Assembly (NCBI RefSeq): GCF_029625435.1
Contig: NZ_CP121208.1
Span: 310,001 to 374,000, forward strand
Reading direction: 5' to 3'
DNA from: Arcanobacterium canis
Lineage (GTDB): Bacteria > Actinomycetota > Actinomycetes > Actinomycetales > Actinomycetaceae
Length of the DNA stretch: 64,000 bases
Part shown: positions 59,868 through 64,000 of the stretch, in pieces
Layout of the letters: each line of letters starts with the position of its first letter
Position numbering within the stretch: position 1 is the first letter of the stretch
The notes under the pieces: generated by a model
What the model was told of the DNA's origin: nothing
Seen by the model: the letters and a program-made list of their open reading frames with translations, nothing else
The model's database searches: none
Made by a program: the position numbers and the translations under genes

Positions 59868-60497
59868 GTGATCGAAAATCTTTCGCTCGCTACCGAAATG
59901 CGCGCTGCCACTGCTGTTGCTCACTCTGATGCTGAACAGACAACGTTCATGGAAGACCTCGTCCACGGAACTGCTCCTGTGAGCGCGTGGGGAGAACTGT
60001 CACTTCAGATGTTTCACGTATACCGTGCTCTGGAAACTGTTGCTGCCAAGTATTCTGATCATGCGTTAGTTGCCCCTATTGTGGATGAGCGCCTTGATCG
60101 GCTTGCGGCCATTGAGCGTGACCTCCAAGCTCTCGGTTTACGTGATCGTATTGCGGATCCAATGCTCGCCTCGACGCGCGCTTATGTTGAAGCTATCGAA
60201 AATGCGTCGCCAGAAGCATTGGTAGCTCATCACTACGTGCGATACCTCGGAGATCTTTCCGGCGGTCAGATCATCGCAACGATGCTCCGCCGCCACTATG
60301 GTCTGAGTGATGATGTAATGAATTTCTATTCGTTTCCTGGGATCGAGAAGCCGAAGGTGTTTAAGGATGAGTACCGAGCCACACTTGATGCCTTGCCTGC
60401 GGATGAGAAATCGCGTGCAGAAATTATTGATCACGCAGTACAAGCTTTCCGATACAACCAGGCGATTTTTGCTGAACTTGAGAACTTACTGGCGTGA
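59868..60497 (+). CDS. hmuO: Heme oxygenase (biliverdin-producing)
   Basis: A 209-aa HmuO-type enzyme that opens heme to release iron, biliverdin and CO. The proximal histidine lies in AVAHSDAEQT (about residue 19) and the distal helix has YLGDLSGGQ. Helical throughout and of normal length. GTG 59868 follows AAAGGAA. A DtxR-like box upstream suggests induction at low iron. No heme uptake genes are in the window. Confidence 0.95.
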   Translation: MIENLSLATEMRAATAVAHSDAEQTTFMEDLVHGTAPVSAWGELSLQMFHVYRALETVAAKYSDHALVAPIVDERLDRLAAIERDLQALGLRDRIADPMLASTRAYVEAIENASPEALVAHHYVRYLGDLSGGQIIATMLRRHYGLSDDVMNFYSFPGIEKPKVFKDEYRATLDALPADEKSRAEIIDHAVQAFRYNQAIFAELENLLA

Positions 60498-60574
60498 ATC
60501 TCATGTGCTGTGTCGGCTGGGAGTAATCTAGCTTTCAATGACGTTTTTTATGGCGGATTTTTCTCGAAAGGGTC

Positions 60575-62017
60575 ATGATGTCGAAGTCGCTTTCTGCGCA
60601 GTCCCAGCCAACAGGTGAGATCGAACCATCGGCGAAGCGCGCAATCGCCGTCTTGCTTTCCGCTGCCTTTGTGGTGCTCTTGAACGAGACCACAATGAAC
60701 CTCGCACTGCGTGACATTACGGCAGACCCTCAACTTGCGATTGATACTCGGTCTGCATCTTGGCTCACCGCAATTTTCATGCTTGTCATGGCGATCATTA
60801 TCCCAACAACAGGTTGGATGCAGCGGCGTTTTAATACGCGCCCGATGTTCTTCATGTCCACTGTCTCGTTCCTCGTGGGCACAGTGATCGCTCTGTTTGC
60901 TCCGACATTTTCGATTCTGTTGACTGGCCGAGTGGTCCAAGCGTTCGGCACAGCGATTGCGATGCCGCTCTTGATGTCCACGGTGATGAGCGTGGTCCCC
61001 ATGTCACGACGGGGAAGTGTGATGGGCGTCGTTTCGATGGTTATTTCCGTCGCTCCTGCTCTTGGTCCTGCCGTGGCCGGGGTAGTTTTGCAGTTCGGAT
61101 CATGGCGTTCAGTTTTTGCGACGATGGTTCCGATCGTCGTGGCCGTGATCGTTGCAGGGTACGTCTGGTTGCCGAATCTCAATGAATTCATGGGCAAAGC
61201 TCGCCTAGATTACATCTCGTTGCCGCTGTCGGCCCTTGGCTTCGGCGGTACGATCTATGGGCTGTCCTCTTTCTCCAGTCCCGCTCTTCCGTCATGGTTC
61301 GCGCCAACAGTCTTGCTGATCGGCCTGGGGATGCTCGCACTCTTCGTTTGGCGTCAGATGTCGTTAGTCAAAAGTGGCGAGCCGCTTCTCGATGTCCGTG
61401 TTTTTGCGAATATGCACTTTACTGCCCCCGTCGTGATGGTCATGCTCGCCATGATGGGAATGTTTGGCGTCTTGATTACCTTGCCGCTGATGCTTCAAAC
61501 GTCTTTTGAACTTGAGCCTTACAAGGTTGGCCTTCTCTTACTCCCCGGTTCTGTGATCAGCGGTTTGCTTGGCCCTGTTGTCGGAAATATTTATGATCGC
61601 GTCGGTCCGCGCCCACTGGCAATCCCTGGAACAGCGATCGTAGTCGGAGCATTTGCGATGTTGCTCGGGATCACCACATCCACATCCGTGTGGTATTTCC
61701 TTGCCTTCCACATCATCATGAACATCGGCCTGACACTGACGTTCTCACCGGCATTCACCACTGCTCTTGGCTGGCTCACGCCACACCAGTACGGATACGG
61801 CTCTGCCTCCCTATCAACGATCCAACAGGTGGCAGGCGCAGCCGGTTCTTCTATTTTCATTGCCATCATGTCCACTGGAATGGGACGTTCACTTGCAACG
61901 GGCGCTTCCCAAGGCGCAGCAATGGTGGCAGGGGCGCATCGTGCATTTTTCTTTGCGCTGATCATCGAGACAATTGTCTTTGCGCTCTCCTTTACCTTGC
62001 GCCGTCCGCAGCACTGA
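60575..62017 (+). CDS. MFS transporter, DHA2 (EmrB/QacA-like) family
   Basis: A 480-aa drug:proton antiporter type protein with about 14 hydrophobic helices. Typical motifs: LNETTMNLALRDI in helix 1, SWLTAIFMLVMAIIIPTTGWM, LLTGRVVQAFGTAIAMPLL (motif near helix 4), and the antiporter motif C region VAPALGPAVAGVVLQF in helix 5. ATG 60575 follows GAAAGGG. Substrate unknown; multidrug export is a family property, not shown here. Confidence 0.92.
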   Translation: MMSKSLSAQSQPTGEIEPSAKRAIAVLLSAAFVVLLNETTMNLALRDITADPQLAIDTRSASWLTAIFMLVMAIIIPTTGWMQRRFNTRPMFFMSTVSFLVGTVIALFAPTFSILLTGRVVQAFGTAIAMPLLMSTVMSVVPMSRRGSVMGVVSMVISVAPALGPAVAGVVLQFGSWRSVFATMVPIVVAVIVAGYVWLPNLNEFMGKARLDYISLPLSALGFGGTIYGLSSFSSPALPSWFAPTVLLIGLGMLALFVWRQMSLVKSGEPLLDVRVFANMHFTAPVVMVMLAMMGMFGVLITLPLMLQTSFELEPYKVGLLLLPGSVISGLLGPVVGNIYDRVGPRPLAIPGTAIVVGAFAMLLGITTSTSVWYFLAFHIIMNIGLTLTFSPAFTTALGWLTPHQYGYGSASLSTIQQVAGAAGSSIFIAIMSTGMGRSLATGASQGAAMVAGAHRAFFFALIIETIVFALSFTLRRPQH

Positions 62018-62104
62018 TGCGTCTATTTGTCGATGTCGGCGAAACGTGTTCACTCAGTGGAATGCGTTCGCGCATTCACCGTATCCTACGATAATTTTGG
62101 GATC

Positions 62105-63571
62105 ATGCGTGAAATCTCTGGCGAACCGAAAAAACTGGTCCGACGCTTGACTCGTCGTCAAGTGTCCATGATCGGTCTTTCTGGCGCACTCGGCACCGGG
62201 CTGTTTCTCGGCTCTGGCTCCGTGATTGCACTGGCAGGGCCTGCCACGATTCTCGCGTATCTCATCGCTGGATTATTCGCTCTTGCTGTTGTGTGGGCGC
62301 TGGCTGAAATGGTGTCAGTACATCCTGTCGCGGGCGGTCACGGTACCGTAGCTGCTGCCTACCTCGGCCGACGCGGTGGATACGTCGCTCGCTGGAATTT
62401 TGCAGTCCAATCGCTTGTTGCCACAGGCGCTGAAGTCACGGCAACGGCAACCTACATTCAGTTCTGGTTTCCCGCTATGCCGCTGTGGGTGGGCACTATC
62501 GGGTGTGCTGTGGTGATCTTTGCCTTTAACACATTCTCGGTTCGCCTCTACGGGAGTTCCGAATACTGGTTCTCAATGATCAAAATTGTGGCAGCGGTAG
62601 CATTCATCCTCCTCGGAATCGCTCTCATCATTGGTGCAGTTCCGGGCCAAGATCCCATTGGAATGTCACATTTCACCGACGACGGAGGCTTCTTCGCTCG
62701 CGGAATGCTCGGCCTGCTTGCAGCGTCGGCGATGGCAGTTTTCTCCTTTGGCGGCATCGAAAATGTGTCGTCCACCGCGGCTGAATCGGAAAATCCTTCA
62801 CGCGATATCCCTCATGCTGCGTCTGCCATGATTTGGCGAATCATCATTTTCTACATCGCTGGAATCGCTGTCGTTCTGGCCCTCCAACCGTGGAGCGCCA
62901 CTGCGGCACAGGGCAACGTCCTCACGGAGTCCCCGTTCGTCCGCGCCCTTGAATTGACGGGAATTAGCGCAGCAGCCCACATCATGAATGCGGTTCTGAT
63001 CGTTGCCGCTCTCTCGTCTGCCAACGGGTGTCTCTACGCCGCAACCCGAATGATTCATGCACTGAGTATCGACGGTGAAGCACCGGCATTCGCACGCAAC
63101 CTCAATGCGGCGGGCGCACCGATTGGCGCAATTGGAATCAGCGCAATTGCCGTTGCTGCAACTGCAACACTGTCGATCACTGCTCCTGAAGGAGCTTTCG
63201 CATACCTTATCGGTGCGACCATCGTGGCAATCCTTATCACGTGGACGATTATCATGGCCACCCACCTGGCATTCCGCAGAGCTCGCCGTGAGGCAGGTTT
63301 GGGGCTGGTCAAGCGTAGGCTGTGGGGAGCGCCCGTGGTGAACTACGTGGTGATCGTCGCTTGCGTCGCCAACTTCGTGGCTTTGCACTGGCTGATGCCG
63401 CTGACATGGTGGGCAGGAATTCCCTACATTGTCATTCTGCTGGGAAGTGACGAAATCCTGCGACGTACCCGCACACTACCTGCGCCAGTTGACTTGTTGA
63501 GTCAGTCGCTTGCTGCCGCAGACAAATCTGACACCGCCGACGTCGTCGTATCTGGCGACGCTGAGCGCTAG
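62105..63571 (+). CDS. Amino acid permease, APC family
   Basis: A 488-aa amino acid:cation symporter type protein with 12 hydrophobic helices. The AAT-family start LTRRQVSMIGLSGALGTGLFLGSG and the helix-6/7 region AVFSFGGIENVSSTAAESENPSRDIP (in part) are clear. It resembles lysine/arginine/proline-specific permeases of the GABA/aromatic permease group; the substrate cannot be fixed. ATG 62105 starts the conserved part; upstream frame to 62027 is not conserved. Confidence 0.92.
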   Translation: MREISGEPKKLVRRLTRRQVSMIGLSGALGTGLFLGSGSVIALAGPATILAYLIAGLFALAVVWALAEMVSVHPVAGGHGTVAAAYLGRRGGYVARWNFAVQSLVATGAEVTATATYIQFWFPAMPLWVGTIGCAVVIFAFNTFSVRLYGSSEYWFSMIKIVAAVAFILLGIALIIGAVPGQDPIGMSHFTDDGGFFARGMLGLLAASAMAVFSFGGIENVSSTAAESENPSRDIPHAASAMIWRIIIFYIAGIAVVLALQPWSATAAQGNVLTESPFVRALELTGISAAAHIMNAVLIVAALSSANGCLYAATRMIHALSIDGEAPAFARNLNAAGAPIGAIGISAIAVAATATLSITAPEGAFAYLIGATIVAILITWTIIMATHLAFRRARREAGLGLVKRRLWGAPVVNYVVIVACVANFVALHWLMPLTWWAGIPYIVILLGSDEILRRTRTLPAPVDLLSQSLAAADKSDTADVVVSGDAER

Positions 63572-63599
63572 TTACCTGTTGCGAAGGAAAGAAATCACG

Positions 63600-64000
63600 A
63601 TGCACGTTCGTACCTTGTTGGTTACTGGTTTGGCACTGTTTGCCATGTTCTTTGGCGCCGGAAATCTGATTGTCCCTGTGATGATCGGCGTCGATGGTGG
63701 TAGTGAAGCATGGGTCGCAGCGCTCGGTTTCCTCTCGACGGGTGTTCTTCTGCCGGTGCTCTCGATGGTGGCCCTTGCAACCAAGCGGCCCGACGAATCA
63801 CGACTTGCTGACCGCATGGGCACAACATTTGGTTTGACGGTGACGACTTTGATCTTCTTGTTCACTGGCATGGTCTACGTGATTCCACGCGTCGGAGCCG
63901 TGAGCTTTGAGATGGGTGCTGCGCCGATCGTCGGCTCGTCCCCGCTAGCCTTGTTCACATGCTCGGCCATCTTCTTCGCCTTGACCCTCGCTCTTGCACT
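63600..64000 (+). CDS. brnQ: Branched-chain amino acid carrier BrnQ, 3' end outside window
   Basis: The visible 133 residues form the start of a LIV-II type carrier that imports Leu, Ile and Val with Na+ or H+. The family signature FAMFFGAGNLIVPVMIG is near residue 20, and three to four hydrophobic helices follow. ATG 63600 is preceded by GAAGGAAAG. It starts 28 bp after the APC permease gene on the same strand, so the two amino acid uptake genes are probably cotranscribed. Confidence 0.93.
   Translation, partial: MHVRTLLVTGLALFAMFFGAGNLIVPVMIGVDGGSEAWVAALGFLSTGVLLPVLSMVALATKRPDESRLADRMGTTFGLTVTTLIFLFTGMVYVIPRVGAVSFEMGAAPIVGSSPLALFTCSAIFFALTLALA

Overview
The window is chromosomal DNA of a moderate-GC actinobacterium. 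The pairing of a mycothiol S-conjugate amidase with actinobacterial gene orders (eno, ftsB-like, DUF501, ppx; and greA, mca, hemolysin III, short cis-prenyltransferase), together with many LPXTG surface proteins and a SpaA-type pilus locus, points to the Actinomycetaceae, most likely an Arcanobacterium/Trueperella-like organism. The genus is inferred from gene content, not from a marker-gene comparison.

Layout. 1-9.0 kb holds housekeeping genes: rsmA (5' cut), ispE, an ABC-F ATPase, an ABC exporter with a TetR regulator, tRNA-Gln, a shortened glmU and prs. 9.1-9.5 kb is a remnant of an ABC permease. 9.8-15.5 kb is a pilus operon (large adhesin/tip pilin, backbone pilin, class C sortase). 15.5-26.9 kb holds rplY, pth, mfd, eno, a 24-copy 9-bp tandem repeat in front of a repeat-rich LPXTG protein, then an ftsB-like gene, DUF501 and ppx. 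26.9-42.3 kb holds nhaA, tRNA-Leu, a second ABC exporter, a Bax inhibitor-like protein, an FKBP, msrA-greA, mca, hemolysin III, a cis-prenyltransferase, a PfkB kinase, xseB-xseA, ispH, rmuC and ychF.

42.3-53.6 kb is a clearly GC-richer integrative and mobilizable element placed 9 bp after ychF. It carries a large serine recombinase, an iteron-like repeat field, a lipoprotein, an XRE regulator, ArdA antirestriction, an Eco29kI-type restriction-modification pair, a relaxase with an overlapping MobB-like membrane gene, MobC, a candidate oriT, a D5-type helicase and an excisionase-like protein. The lower-GC MntA/HepT toxin-antitoxin pair lies just outside its right end.

54.8-64.0 kb holds a DedA protein, two neighbouring wall-anchored enzymes (an endonuclease/exonuclease/phosphatase-fold protein and a 5'-nucleotidase-like protein), heme oxygenase behind a DtxR-like box, an MFS exporter, an APC permease and the start of brnQ.

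How the parts work together: surface display dominates the accessory content (pilus, three further sortase substrates). The nuclease-like and nucleotidase-like proteins could jointly degrade extracellular nucleic acid, and heme oxygenase could supply iron from host heme. The most unusual points are the GlmU without an acetyltransferase core, the 9-bp minisatellite upstream of a surface protein, the integrated element with its iterons and nested mobilization gene, and the changed metal-site motifs in the surface nucleotidase.
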